Part shown: piece after piece, positions 32,176 through 40,341 of the stretch
How the letters are laid out: each line of letters opens with the position of its first letter
Numbering within the stretch: the stretch's first letter is position 1
DNA from: Berkiella sp050247135
GTDB taxonomy: Bacteria; Pseudomonadota; Gammaproteobacteria; Berkiellales; Berkiellaceae
Assembly: GCA_050247135.1 (NCBI GenBank)
Contig: JBFWUT010000014.1
Location: 1-64,000, forward strand
Direction of reading: 5' to 3'
Length of the DNA: 64,000 bases
The notes under the pieces: generated by a model
What the model was told of the DNA's origin: nothing
The model's database searches: none
The model's input: only the letters and a program-made list of their open reading frames with translations
Translations under genes and position numbers: made by a program

Positions 32176-33135
32176 TCACTTTTTACGCATATAGCCCCAA
32201 GGCGTGGCAAAATGCCAATCAAGCTCATTGGAGACATGCGCTAAGATTTGCTGAGCACGAACACTGCCACCCTTTTCATTGAGCCTTGGACTACAAACGG
32301 CTACACCGCCCCGTCCTGTTGCTAAAGCGACAATAACACCTGAAACACCACTTTTTGCGGGCATCCCTGTTTTAACTAAATTCATTCCCGATTCATCATA
32401 CATGCCACATGTCGCCATTATTGCAACAACCGTGTTGCAAGTTCGCTCTGAAATAACACGTGTGCCATCGGGTGCCAGTCCCCCGTTGGCCAATAACATC
32501 GGTAAATAGGCGCTAGCATTCACATCATTTTCATAGGAACACAAATAGAAATATGTTTCTAACGTTTCTTCAACCGAAAGTGCTAATTCGCGATTACTCT
32601 TCAACAAATAGGCAATCGAACGATTTCGGTCGCCAGTTGCACGCTCTGAAGCAAACACTTTGCCATTGACGCTCAATGTTTTGCCAAATAATTTAGCGGC
32701 CCAATGATCTAACCATTGCGCCCGCTGTTGCGTATTCCCGGGGATCCGACTACAAAGTGAAATAGCTCCCGCATTCACCATGGGATTGACTGGAGTGGGG
32801 CCATATCTATCGACTTGTGAAACAGAAGAAAAAGACTGTCCCGATGGCTCAACATGGATCCATGAGAACATTTTTTCTTCGCCATATTCTTCCATTAATC
32901 CAATCAGTGAGATCAATTTTGCCACGCTCTGCAAAGTAAATAAGTGATGCATGTGATCGCCACTGGAAAGCAATGTGCCATCCACTAATCGGATTGCCGC
33001 CGATACTTGATCAGGATCGACATTGGCTAATTCTGGAATGTAATTGGCAGGGACACCCTCGGTATTTAACCGAGCCAAAGACATCGCATCATCGAGTGTC
33101 TTTTGAATGTATTCAAGAAATTCTGCTCGCTCCAT
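32176..33135 (-). CDS. glsA: Glutaminase A
   Basis: A serine-dependent glutaminase (beta-lactamase fold) that hydrolyses glutamine to glutamate and ammonia. The 319 residues carry the catalytic pair Ser70/Lys73 in TLQSVAKLISL and the family motifs VNPMVNAGAI, ANGGLAPDGTRVI and GMPAKSGVSGVIVA. It lacks the STAS and ankyrin extensions found in some relatives. AAAAGGTG lies upstream of the ATG. Ammonia release from glutamine has been linked to acid tolerance in enteric bacteria; that role is only a possibility here. Confidence 0.93.
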   Translation of the reverse strand: MERAEFLEYIQKTLDDAMSLARLNTEGVPANYIPELANVDPDQVSAAIRLVDGTLLSSGDHMHHLFTLQSVAKLISLIGLMEEYGEEKMFSWIHVEPSGQSFSSVSQVDRYGPTPVNPMVNAGAISLCSRIPGNTQQRAQWLDHWAAKLFGKTLSVNGKVFASERATGDRNRSIAYLLKSNRELALSVEETLETYFYLCSYENDVNASAYLPMLLANGGLAPDGTRVISERTCNTVVAIMATCGMYDESGMNLVKTGMPAKSGVSGVIVALATGRGGVAVCSPRLNEKGGSVRAQQILAHVSNELDWHFATPWGYMRKK

Positions 33136-33263
33136 GGTAATGGAACACCTTTTAGGTCATTAATTCCTATAAAGGTTAGTCTATATCTATAGGTAACACC
33201 TAATAGCACTGGATGCTTATCCTGCATGTTGGAAAAGAGTGAAACGAATTTCAAGTAAGACGT

Positions 33264-33299
33264 GATCCCTGAATATTGTAAAACAAAATTTCTGGGATC
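33264..33299 (-). terminator. Possible hairpin downstream of ung
   Basis: GATCCC and GGGATC arms enclose about 24 bases and lie 11 bases after the ung stop. There is no T-tract; the assignment is weak. The remaining ung-glsA gap contains only AT-rich promoter-like sequence for glsA. Confidence 0.3.
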
Positions 33300-33309
33300 C
33301 CGGGTTTTA

Positions 33310-34017
33310 TTATTCCGTTATGACTAACTCTGCTTTTTTCGGCAACGACCAATCGATTGGTGTTTGTCCAGTTTTAACGAGAAAGTCATTGATTTTAGAA
33401 AAAGGGCGGCTACCGAAAAAGCCCCGATAAGACGATAGTGGCGAAGGGTGAACAGACTTAATCACGAAATGTTTTCGCTCATCAATCACTTGCCCTTTGC
33501 GTTGCGCATAGCTTCCCCACAGTACAAACACAATTGGACGTTCTCCGGCATTTAACACCTTTATCACTTGATCAGTAAAGGTTTCCCAACCCTTACCTTG
33601 GTGAGAAGCCGCTTTGGCTTGTTCAACTGTCAACACCGCATTGAGTAATAAAACGCCTTGTTTTGCCCAAGGGATCAAGCAACCATGATCAGGGATAGGC
33701 AATTTCAGATCCGTATTCAATTCTTGGTAAATATTCACAAGCGATGGAGGAACAGCCACATTCGGCTTTACTGAAAAACACAAACCATGCGCTTGCCCAT
33801 GGCCATGATAGGGATCTTGTCCCAAAATCACCACCTTCACTTTATCAAGCGGGGTATAGTTAAAAGCATTGAACACTTCTTTGCTCGGCGGAAAAATGAT
33901 TTTTTTGGCGTCTTTTTCTTTGCGCAAAAAGCCTCTGAGAGATTGCATGTAAGGCTCTTGAAATTCCTTTTCTAAAGCATGGTGCCAAGAAGCTTCTATG
34001 CAAGGTGAGTTAGTCAT
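33310..34017 (-). CDS. ung: Uracil-DNA glycosylase (family 1)
   Basis: Ung removes uracil from DNA in base excision repair. The start is placed at the ATG at 34017, giving 235 residues and the normal N-terminus; an upstream in-frame ATG adds twelve hydrophobic residues and overlaps a probable TATAAT. The catalytic water-activating Asp is in GQDPYHG. The uracil pocket is GLCFSV and the DNA-intercalation loop is HPSPLSSYRGFFG. It forms a DNA-repair set in this window with mutH, mutM and ruvABC. Confidence 0.96.
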   Translation of the reverse strand: MTNSPCIEASWHHALEKEFQEPYMQSLRGFLRKEKDAKKIIFPPSKEVFNAFNYTPLDKVKVVILGQDPYHGHGQAHGLCFSVKPNVAVPPSLVNIYQELNTDLKLPIPDHGCLIPWAKQGVLLLNAVLTVEQAKAASHQGKGWETFTDQVIKVLNAGERPIVFVLWGSYAQRKGQVIDERKHFVIKSVHPSPLSSYRGFFGSRPFSKINDFLVKTGQTPIDWSLPKKAELVITE

Positions 34018-34051
34018 AAAAAAAACGCCCATCCAATAAAAGACGAGCGCC

Positions 34052-34057
34052 ATTATA
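34052..34057 (-). promoter_or_regulatory. Putative -10 element of ung
   Basis: TATAAT on the minus strand, 35 bases before the ung ATG. No clear -35 lies at 16-18 bases. Its presence supports the shorter ung start. Confidence 0.35.
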
Positions 34058-34115
34058 CCCGCAGCACTTCAAGATGCGAAGCATCGCAGCGATAATTCTT
34101 TGTTTAGCACTACTC

Positions 34116-35351
34116 TTATCTGCGCATTCGCAGAGTGCTTATAGGGCTAACTACCGGTTTGACAGGCATATTATTCTGATGACGCAAGGCCTCAAAAGAG
34201 GGCAATAAGACTGACGATTTTGTCAACTCAGGCTTATTTTTAACCAGATGCCGTGCAAAACGTCTCACACCAATTTTGCCAGCTTCATCTAATTCTTCCT
34301 GCTCTTTTGCACTAGCATTAAAATTAAGTGGATTGTGATTCACCGTCAACGCTACTGTGCGCTCTTTCTGATTAGCTGGTAAGCAGAGTGGATCTTTAGA
34401 GAACAACAATACAATCAACCCTCGTAAATAATGCCAAAATGAAGCAAGCGTATTTTCATTCGGCTGGCTTCGACCATAATTATTGATAATGATAAAACCG
34501 AGTTGTTCGTGTAATGGCACCGAAGGGGAACTTCCCACACCCCATGGATAATTATTAGCTAAACCACCATCGGTATAAGCCTCAAGTTCGCCTTTCTCAT
34601 TTTTTACCCAATGAGGTGGGAAAACAAAAGGGATGCTGCATGCTAAACCTACTGCTTTTGCCACTTTTTCATGCGGTGTTTTAAGATAAGAGAATATAGC
34701 TGCTCTTTGCTTGGAAACATTGGCGGTAATGACTCGGAATTCTTTACGATAACCCGCTTTGTACAGCTCAAGAAAAGTCGGATCCTCTAAACCAGTTTCA
34801 TCTCTGATCATTTTTTTAAAATAGTTAGGCATGGTTTCGCCTTGGCACCATCCCCAATGCGTAAAAAAATTAACGAAGGAATACCAATTCCAATCCTGAA
34901 AGGTATCGGTGGGCATGTCATTTAAAACTTTACCCATGCGATTAGCTGGCATACCAATCGCAATGCCTAATCCAACAATAGCACCTACCGACGAAGCACA
35001 AACTACTTTCAACTTTTTAAGATCTAAACCAAATTCCGTTGCTTCATTAATGGCACTTGGCAAAGCGCGGCCAGCCCCTCCGCCTCCAGCAATAAAAACT
35101 TCCGTGACATCTTTTAACAGTGAGCGAAGCTGCCCCGTAGGCTTTGGCAACGCACTTTTTTTGCACTCATCTTGATATTCCCACTCGTGACTTAAATACC
35201 GCTTTTCTTGCTCAGATAGTGCATAACGATGCGGATCATTTGCTTGGGCTTTTGCTATCAATATTTGTGCAGATTCGTTGAGACTGGGATCTATGGGATA
35301 CTGTTTGGCGCGAGCAATGAGTAATGGTATGGGGGTTACATTATTTGCCAT
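34116..35351 (-). CDS. Patatin-like phospholipase
   Basis: A 411-residue cytosolic-looking protein with a patatin domain from about residue 82. It has the oxyanion glycine loop GGGGAGRALPSA, the nucleophile elbow Ala-Ser-Ser121-Val-Gly (normally Gly-x-Ser-x-Gly) and the dyad aspartate in Asp261-Gly-Gly. An N-terminal 80-residue helical region and a C-terminal tail rich in basic residues flank the domain. There is no Sec signal peptide. In Legionella, Rickettsia and Pseudomonas such proteins include host-directed secreted lipases, so an effector role is possible but not shown. AGAGAGG lies before the ATG; it is divergent from mutH. Confidence 0.85.
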   Translation of the reverse strand: MANNVTPIPLLIARAKQYPIDPSLNESAQILIAKAQANDPHRYALSEQEKRYLSHEWEYQDECKKSALPKPTGQLRSLLKDVTEVFIAGGGGAGRALPSAINEATEFGLDLKKLKVVCASSVGAIVGLGIAIGMPANRMGKVLNDMPTDTFQDWNWYSFVNFFTHWGWCQGETMPNYFKKMIRDETGLEDPTFLELYKAGYRKEFRVITANVSKQRAAIFSYLKTPHEKVAKAVGLACSIPFVFPPHWVKNEKGELEAYTDGGLANNYPWGVGSSPSVPLHEQLGFIIINNYGRSQPNENTLASFWHYLRGLIVLLFSKDPLCLPANQKERTVALTVNHNPLNFNASAKEQEELDEAGKIGVRRFARHLVKNKPELTKSSVLLPSFEALRHQNNMPVKPVVSPISTLRMRR

Positions 35352-35480
35352 GAAAACCTCTCTATTTTCTTGACAACCTTACTGCAAGTTGCATGATGAT
35401 AAATCACCGAACAAACTGGCGATGTCCCTACATTAAGTATAATCTCTCTTCTACAAAGAGATAGCAGTAAAGGATGATTA

Positions 35481-36167
35481 ATGAAAATTTTGCCCCCACG
35501 GTCTGTCAATGAGTTAATGGATCGCGCTGTCGCTTTAGCTGGCAAAACACTGCATGACCTTTCAGTTGAGTGGAACCAGACTTTGCCAGATTCACTCATC
35601 CGTGCCAAGGGGTGGATTGGTCAATTACTCGAAAAAGCTTTGGGAGCACAAGCCGGTAATTTAGATCAACCTGATTTTATTAATTTAGGAATTGAACTTA
35701 AAACTTTACCGGTCAGCTCTACTGGTCAACCTGCTGAATCAACTTTTGTGTGCACAGCAGCTATTCCGAGTACTGAAAAAGATTGGTTAGGATCTCGCGT
35801 ATGGCGCAAACTCTCACAGGTATTGTGGATCCCGATCGAAGTGCATCCTGCCACTCCTTTAGCCTTGCGCAAAGTGGGTATGCCCATTCTTTGGTCGCCT
35901 TGTGAAGCTATCGCAAAAGTTCTCCAACAAGATTGGGAAGAACTCACAGAAATGATGGCACTAGGCTATTTTGAAGAACTTGCGGCACATAAAGGGCAAT
36001 ATCTACAAATCCGCCCTAAAGCCGCCAATTCTAAAACCTTGATCAAGGTTGTCTCTCATACAGGAGAGACACTCTCTATTGTGCCTAAAGGATTTTATCT
36101 ACGGGCAGAGTTAACGAAACGTATTATCCGCGACCATTACGTTCTTGCGCACTCTGGCGCTCTTTAA
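35481..36167 (+). CDS. mutH: DNA mismatch repair endonuclease MutH
   Basis: MutH nicks the unmethylated strand at hemimethylated GATC sites after MutS/MutL activation. The 228-residue protein has the catalytic set Glu51, Asp65, Glu72 and Lys74 in the DFxxLGIELKT context (DFINLGIELKTLP), matching Glu56/Asp70/Glu77/Lys79 of E. coli. MutH occurs only with Dam-type methylation, so the genome should encode a GATC methylase. Its last 57 bp overlap the convergent MFS gene. Confidence 0.95.
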   Translation: MKILPPRSVNELMDRAVALAGKTLHDLSVEWNQTLPDSLIRAKGWIGQLLEKALGAQAGNLDQPDFINLGIELKTLPVSSTGQPAESTFVCTAAIPSTEKDWLGSRVWRKLSQVLWIPIEVHPATPLALRKVGMPILWSPCEAIAKVLQQDWEELTEMMALGYFEELAAHKGQYLQIRPKAANSKTLIKVVSHTGETLSIVPKGFYLRAELTKRIIRDHYVLAHSGAL

Positions 36168-37406
36168 GAGCCCCCCTACAATAACTATCATGCTAATGGC
36201 ACACATGAGCATTAAATAGTAGGCTACTGCATTCACACCACCAGCATTTTCAATTAACCACATGCTGATAATCGGCGCCACTCCACCAAATGCCACGGCG
36301 GTAAAGTTCCAACAAAATGCCACACTGGTGGCTCGGATGTTAGTTGGGAATGAGCCTGCAACGAGCGGATTTAAAGTGCCTTCTGTGAGACCAATCAGAG
36401 CGCCTAACAATAGCGACATCCTCAATATCAATGAAGGATCGCCGGCTTTAAGGGCATTGATAAATGGCAACGCAGAACAGAAGATCCCAAGGGTACCCAA
36501 TAAAATGAGCAATCGCTTATCCATTTTATCTGATAAATAACCAAAGATAACAGTTGCTATGGTATAACTCAGCACCGTCATCAGAATAAACTTACCTGCA
36601 TCAGAGCTTGAAAAGTTTAAAAAGTCCATCATCATGGTTTTTCCGTAAATAAAAACCACAAAGAAAGATACTTGTGTTGTTAAGAAAATGGCAAATAAAC
36701 TCAATAAGATCGATTTATAGTTACGAAACATCTCTTTTAATGGATTGGCTACCAAATGATTGGCTTTCTTAGCAAGCATAAAATCTTCAGTTTCCAGTAG
36801 AGTTTTTCTCATGTAAAACGCTACCATACTTCCTGCAACACTAATGAAAAAAGGCAAACGCCAAGCATAGGCATAAACCGTTTCTTGCGAAACAAATGAC
36901 TCCACCAAAAGGATGGTGCAAGAACTCAACACCAAGCCAAGACCCACACCTGTTAATGCTATTGACCCAAAAAAACCACGTTTATTCTCTGGCACAGATT
37001 CAAATAGATAAACACAGGAAGCACCAAACTCTCCACCTAACGCAACACCTTGCATTATCCGCAACAATATCAACAAAACGGGGGCAGCTATCCCAATTTG
37101 CGCATAGGTGGGTAAGCAACCGATACACATCGTTGGAATAGACATCATTAACATGGTAATCATCAAAGTTTGCTTACGGCTGTATTTATCTCCCATGTAA
37201 CCAAAAATGATGCCACCAATCGGGCGCGCAGCAAGACCTATCGCAAACGTTGAAAAAGTTAGCAACATTGCTACAAAGTGATCTTCTAAGGGGAAAAATA
37301 ATTTACTGATCACCGTCGCGAAGTAGGCATAAAGCGTATATTCATACCACTCTAGAATATTGCCAATAGAGGACGACAGGATGGATTTGGTAATATTTTG
37401 AGCCAT
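36111..37406 (-). CDS. MFS transporter, metabolite:H+ symporter (ProP/ShiA-like) family
   Basis: A 431-residue, twelve-helix MFS carrier. It has the family N-terminus SSSIGNILEWYEYTLYAYFA, the loop 2-3 motif GYMGDKYSRKQTL and RIMQGVALGGEFGASCVYLFE in helix 4. These are typical of the metabolite:H+ symporters that move osmolytes, dicarboxylates or shikimate; the substrate is not identifiable. It lies 57 bp tail-to-tail over mutH. Confidence 0.88.
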   Translation of the reverse strand: MAQNITKSILSSSIGNILEWYEYTLYAYFATVISKLFFPLEDHFVAMLLTFSTFAIGLAARPIGGIIFGYMGDKYSRKQTLMITMLMMSIPTMCIGCLPTYAQIGIAAPVLLILLRIMQGVALGGEFGASCVYLFESVPENKRGFFGSIALTGVGLGLVLSSCTILLVESFVSQETVYAYAWRLPFFISVAGSMVAFYMRKTLLETEDFMLAKKANHLVANPLKEMFRNYKSILLSLFAIFLTTQVSFFVVFIYGKTMMMDFLNFSSSDAGKFILMTVLSYTIATVIFGYLSDKMDKRLLILLGTLGIFCSALPFINALKAGDPSLILRMSLLLGALIGLTEGTLNPLVAGSFPTNIRATSVAFCWNFTAVAFGGVAPIISMWLIENAGGVNAVAYYLMLMCAISMIVIVGGLLKSARVRKNVMVADNTFR

Positions 37407-37440
37407 AGGATGACCTAAGGTAACTTTATTTTATCTTAGT

Positions 37441-38274
37441 CTAGCTGACTTTGACCCTAAAGTAATCGCGGTTATCGTAAAAAGTGGCATCCCTATTGTC
37501 CACATGCCAGTTAGGCCAACCCAACAGCGGAAAAGGATGCAAGGACTTGGGCTCGCTTGGGAAATTCTCACTTAATATCCACGTTGATAATTTTTCATCA
37601 ACTAACGCTAAGCGTGCGTTGATAGGCAAAGTAAAAAAATCTGAATTTACTGGTAAAAAAACCGCTTTGCCTGTCATGCCGATATAAGGTCTAATTGCTT
37701 TTTCTAATAACCCATGTCCAAATAGTAATGGCCATGCATGCGATGTTAAATGCTGTGTTTCAAAAAAGAATTTTTTCCATGAAAAGGCCTTAATATCCTC
37801 AAATAGTTCCGGCCTGTCACTGCACAACACGACTGCGCACTCATCAAAATGAGCTAGCAAGTTCTGTCTTTTTGAACGAACCTTAAGTGAGGGTTTGTTG
37901 ACATTTTCTTCATAACTTTTTTGAATAATCGCCCACTTGGTCTTGGGATATAAAATCCAAGTCACATTGTTAAAAAAATCATGCCAATTCTGCAAACGAG
38001 TGGAAATCAAGCTTTGATGATAAACATCTTGCTCATAGCGCGTATCAGCTGTTTGCGGTGCGAATAACACATGATATTGATCATGTAATTGACTAGACAA
38101 TGCTTTTTGCCTAAACCAGGCATTGTAGTCCTCTATCACAGGCCAATCGCGCTGAAACTGCATCTCATAGGGTTGCCAGAATGGCACCAGACTTTCAAAA
38201 CCTAAAAAGTCTTTATAAAAGGATGGATTCCAAATATCTTTTTTGTCGATTGGCGCGTTGTACGTTGGGATCAT
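37441..38274 (-). CDS. DUF3025 family protein
   Basis: A protein of about 277 residues carrying the DUF3025 pattern: YEQDVYHQSLISTRLQNWHDFFNN, then VTWILYPKTKWAI, HFDECAVVLCSD and FGHGLLEKAIRPYIGMTGKA. The function of the family is unknown; it is a soluble proteobacterial protein. The start is uncertain. The ATG at 38274 already overlaps the upstream gene by 62 bp, and in-frame ATGs at 38286 and 38337 would extend the overlap; none has a convincing ribosome site. Coupling to the upstream cyclotransferase-like gene is likely. Confidence 0.7.
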   Translation of the reverse strand: MIPTYNAPIDKKDIWNPSFYKDFLGFESLVPFWQPYEMQFQRDWPVIEDYNAWFRQKALSSQLHDQYHVLFAPQTADTRYEQDVYHQSLISTRLQNWHDFFNNVTWILYPKTKWAIIQKSYEENVNKPSLKVRSKRQNLLAHFDECAVVLCSDRPELFEDIKAFSWKKFFFETQHLTSHAWPLLFGHGLLEKAIRPYIGMTGKAVFLPVNSDFFTLPINARLALVDEKLSTWILSENFPSEPKSLHPFPLLGWPNWHVDNRDATFYDNRDYFRVKVS

Positions 38275-38734
38275 AAGTGACTGCATACTGCTCAAGATGG
38301 TGAATGTACTCAGAGGGTAATTGATGCTCTCTGGCACCCGTTAATATCATCTCTTTGTACCATTGATAAGGGACTAAATCTTCGTAAATGTTATCTTTGT
38401 GCGCAATATAGGTAAATGCAAAAACACCTGGGCCTATTGTAGATGAGCTGGGAAAAACCTTTAAGGTGATGCTTTGTGTACCGCACCCTAAGCTTTGATC
38501 TTTATCCAGAAGATGACGCTCATTGTCATTGATTTCATAGATCACACCGTAGACTTCGCATTCAGGATCTTTTACCGGAATAATATTACATTTACCTGAA
38601 GGGTCATCCTGACCACGGCTATGGAAGTACAATTTGTACCCCATGATTTTGGCTACCCCCAAGCAAGTCGCTTGAGGCACCACTTTATGCAATCTTGCAG
38701 AAAACATCATTTCGCCATAAGCAAAATACTTCAT
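38213..38734 (-). CDS. Gamma-glutamylcyclotransferase-like protein with altered active site
   Basis: A 173-residue protein of the GGCT fold: N-terminus MKYFAYGEMMF, then KCNIIPVKDPECEVYGVIYEIND, and a C-terminal YLESILL helix. Active enzymes have YGSNM/L at the phosphate/gamma-glutamyl loop and a catalytic Glu in LDxxEG. Here the loop is YGEMM and the expected Glu is Gln80 (LLDKDQ). It may have lost cyclotransferase activity or use another chemistry. It has a strong AAGGAAGG ribosome site and is followed, with overlap, by the DUF3025 gene. Confidence 0.7.
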   Translation of the reverse strand: MKYFAYGEMMFSARLHKVVPQATCLGVAKIMGYKLYFHSRGQDDPSGKCNIIPVKDPECEVYGVIYEINDNERHLLDKDQSLGCGTQSITLKVFPSSSTIGPGVFAFTYIAHKDNIYEDLVPYQWYKEMILTGAREHQLPSEYIHHLEQYAVTYDPNVQRANRQKRYLESILL

Positions 38735-38840
38735 TTGGCACCTTCCTTGGAACCATCATGGATGCTTTTCATAAGTGTATACCTAAGTTCGTGCTACCCG
38801 CAAAATACAGCCAAATTTAATTTTGTCGCCTAGATAAATT

Positions 38841-40154
38841 TCAATCATCCATCGCTTTGGGGCGACAAAACGTCTCTTTAATGAATGGCAGCATCACAAA
38901 AGCAAGAACGAGGCAAACCGGCAAAAATAACAGCGCTTCATTGTACATCTGCAAACTATAAACAGGCGCACCGTCGTTAAGCACTTGTCCATTCCATTGT
39001 TGATCAAGCAATTTACCCACCACCGGCTGTGCAAGCGCACCACTGGCGTTGTTAAGCGTATTGATGAATCCAATTGCCGTCCCCGTCAGAATAGGCATGT
39101 TAATTTCACGCACCACTGAAAAGGCTAAAATAAAACCACTCGAAAAAGCACCGAGTAAAAACATGAGAACTTTCATTTGAGGAATTGTCACGGGAGCATA
39201 GAGGATCGCCGACATCACAATTAAAGTCGAGATGGCAGCAAATGCCATTGGTGATTTACGACGTGAAATCCAATCAGAAATGACCCCGTATAAAGGTCCA
39301 CCTATAGCCCAACCATAAAAAATCATCGATACCATACCACCGGCAACATCTTTTTCGATGGAATAGCGCTCGACAAAATAAGGAACTCCCCATAATTGGC
39401 CAAAACCCGTGGTGGGCACAAACATCAGGCCAGCATACAAAGAGGCTACCCACACTTGCGGCACTTTCATCACTTGTATCAAGCCTTTTAGCACTGACAG
39501 CTTATTTGCTTCTGAGTGATGTCGTCCAAAGGACTGCGTTTTAAATGGTTGATCAGAAACAATCATCCAAATAACAATACAAAGAATGCCACCCAAAATA
39601 GCACCATACAAAATGGTATGACGCCAACCTACCAGCAAAACTAATTTAACCAAGTGTTCTTGACCAAATACGCCACCCATCATTCCGACCGCCACCATGA
39701 TACCGGTCAACAAAGCAAAGCGATTTACAGGGAACCATAAAGAAGCCAGCTTTAAGCAGCCCACCACGGCAAATGAACCGCCAATCCCCATCACAAACCG
39801 CCCGACAGCTGCTACTTCCATTACCTCGGCATAAGCAAATATCAAGCAACCCACGGTGCAAAAAGCGCAAGCGATGGTTAGCAAAATACGAGGCCCAAAG
39901 CGGTCCATTAACAGGCCCACTGGGATCTGCATTAAAGCGTAAGCGTAATAATAAAAGGCAGATAAATTCCCAAGCTGCTCAGCAGAGGTCTTAAAGGTTA
40001 ATGTCAGATCATCTGTCATCACACTGGGAGAAACGAGCAGCATTAATTCATAAAAATAGAAGATTGCTGCCAATCCCCAAACCAATACAGCACGAATAGC
40101 GGAACGTTGGGAAAAATCAACTTCGCTGATATACCCCATAGGTATTGTACTCAT
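38841..40154 (-). CDS. MFS transporter resembling Legionella/Francisella phagosomal nutrient transporters
   Basis: A twelve-helix MFS carrier of about 437 residues. The segment FYFYELMLLVSPSVMTDDL, followed by LSAFYYYAYALMQIPVGLLMDRFGPR, resembles the phagosomal transporter (Pht/FPT) group of intracellular gammaproteobacteria, which import amino acids or nucleosides. That placement is by pattern only. The ATG at 40154 is preferred; the longer frame to 40187 starts inside the flanking repeat. Strong helix-rich composition and a second loop motif SDWISRRKSP support MFS. Confidence 0.75.
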   Translation of the reverse strand: MSTIPMGYISEVDFSQRSAIRAVLVWGLAAIFYFYELMLLVSPSVMTDDLTLTFKTSAEQLGNLSAFYYYAYALMQIPVGLLMDRFGPRILLTIACAFCTVGCLIFAYAEVMEVAAVGRFVMGIGGSFAVVGCLKLASLWFPVNRFALLTGIMVAVGMMGGVFGQEHLVKLVLLVGWRHTILYGAILGGILCIVIWMIVSDQPFKTQSFGRHHSEANKLSVLKGLIQVMKVPQVWVASLYAGLMFVPTTGFGQLWGVPYFVERYSIEKDVAGGMVSMIFYGWAIGGPLYGVISDWISRRKSPMAFAAISTLIVMSAILYAPVTIPQMKVLMFLLGAFSSGFILAFSVVREINMPILTGTAIGFINTLNNASGALAQPVVGKLLDQQWNGQVLNDGAPVYSLQMYNEALLFLPVCLVLAFVMLPFIKETFCRPKAMDD

Positions 40155-40190
40155 TGAATGAAAGCCCTTGTTAACCAATTTGCCCATCTT

Positions 40191-40260
40191 ATTTTGGCTT
40201 TATGCTGTGTTGACCGCCCATAGGGCTTGTCACCTTGCCTAAATCCAAACTAATTTGAGC
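40191..40260 (-). repeat. Dispersed intergenic repeat, centre-deleted (copy 3)
   Basis: About 70 bp, same orientation as copy 2: ATTTTGGCTTTATGCTGTGT, then GACCGCCCATAGGGCTTGTC and ACCTTGCCTAAATCCAAAC. Both ends are kept but the central dyad region of about 40 bp is missing. It sits directly upstream of the MFS gene at 38841. Confidence 0.6.
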
Positions 40261-40341
40261 AGCGCTCTTACGAGCTAATCAATACTGCCCTTCCTTGGAT
40301 TAACCTACGAACTCACATTCCTTTTTTTATTCGTTATTACT

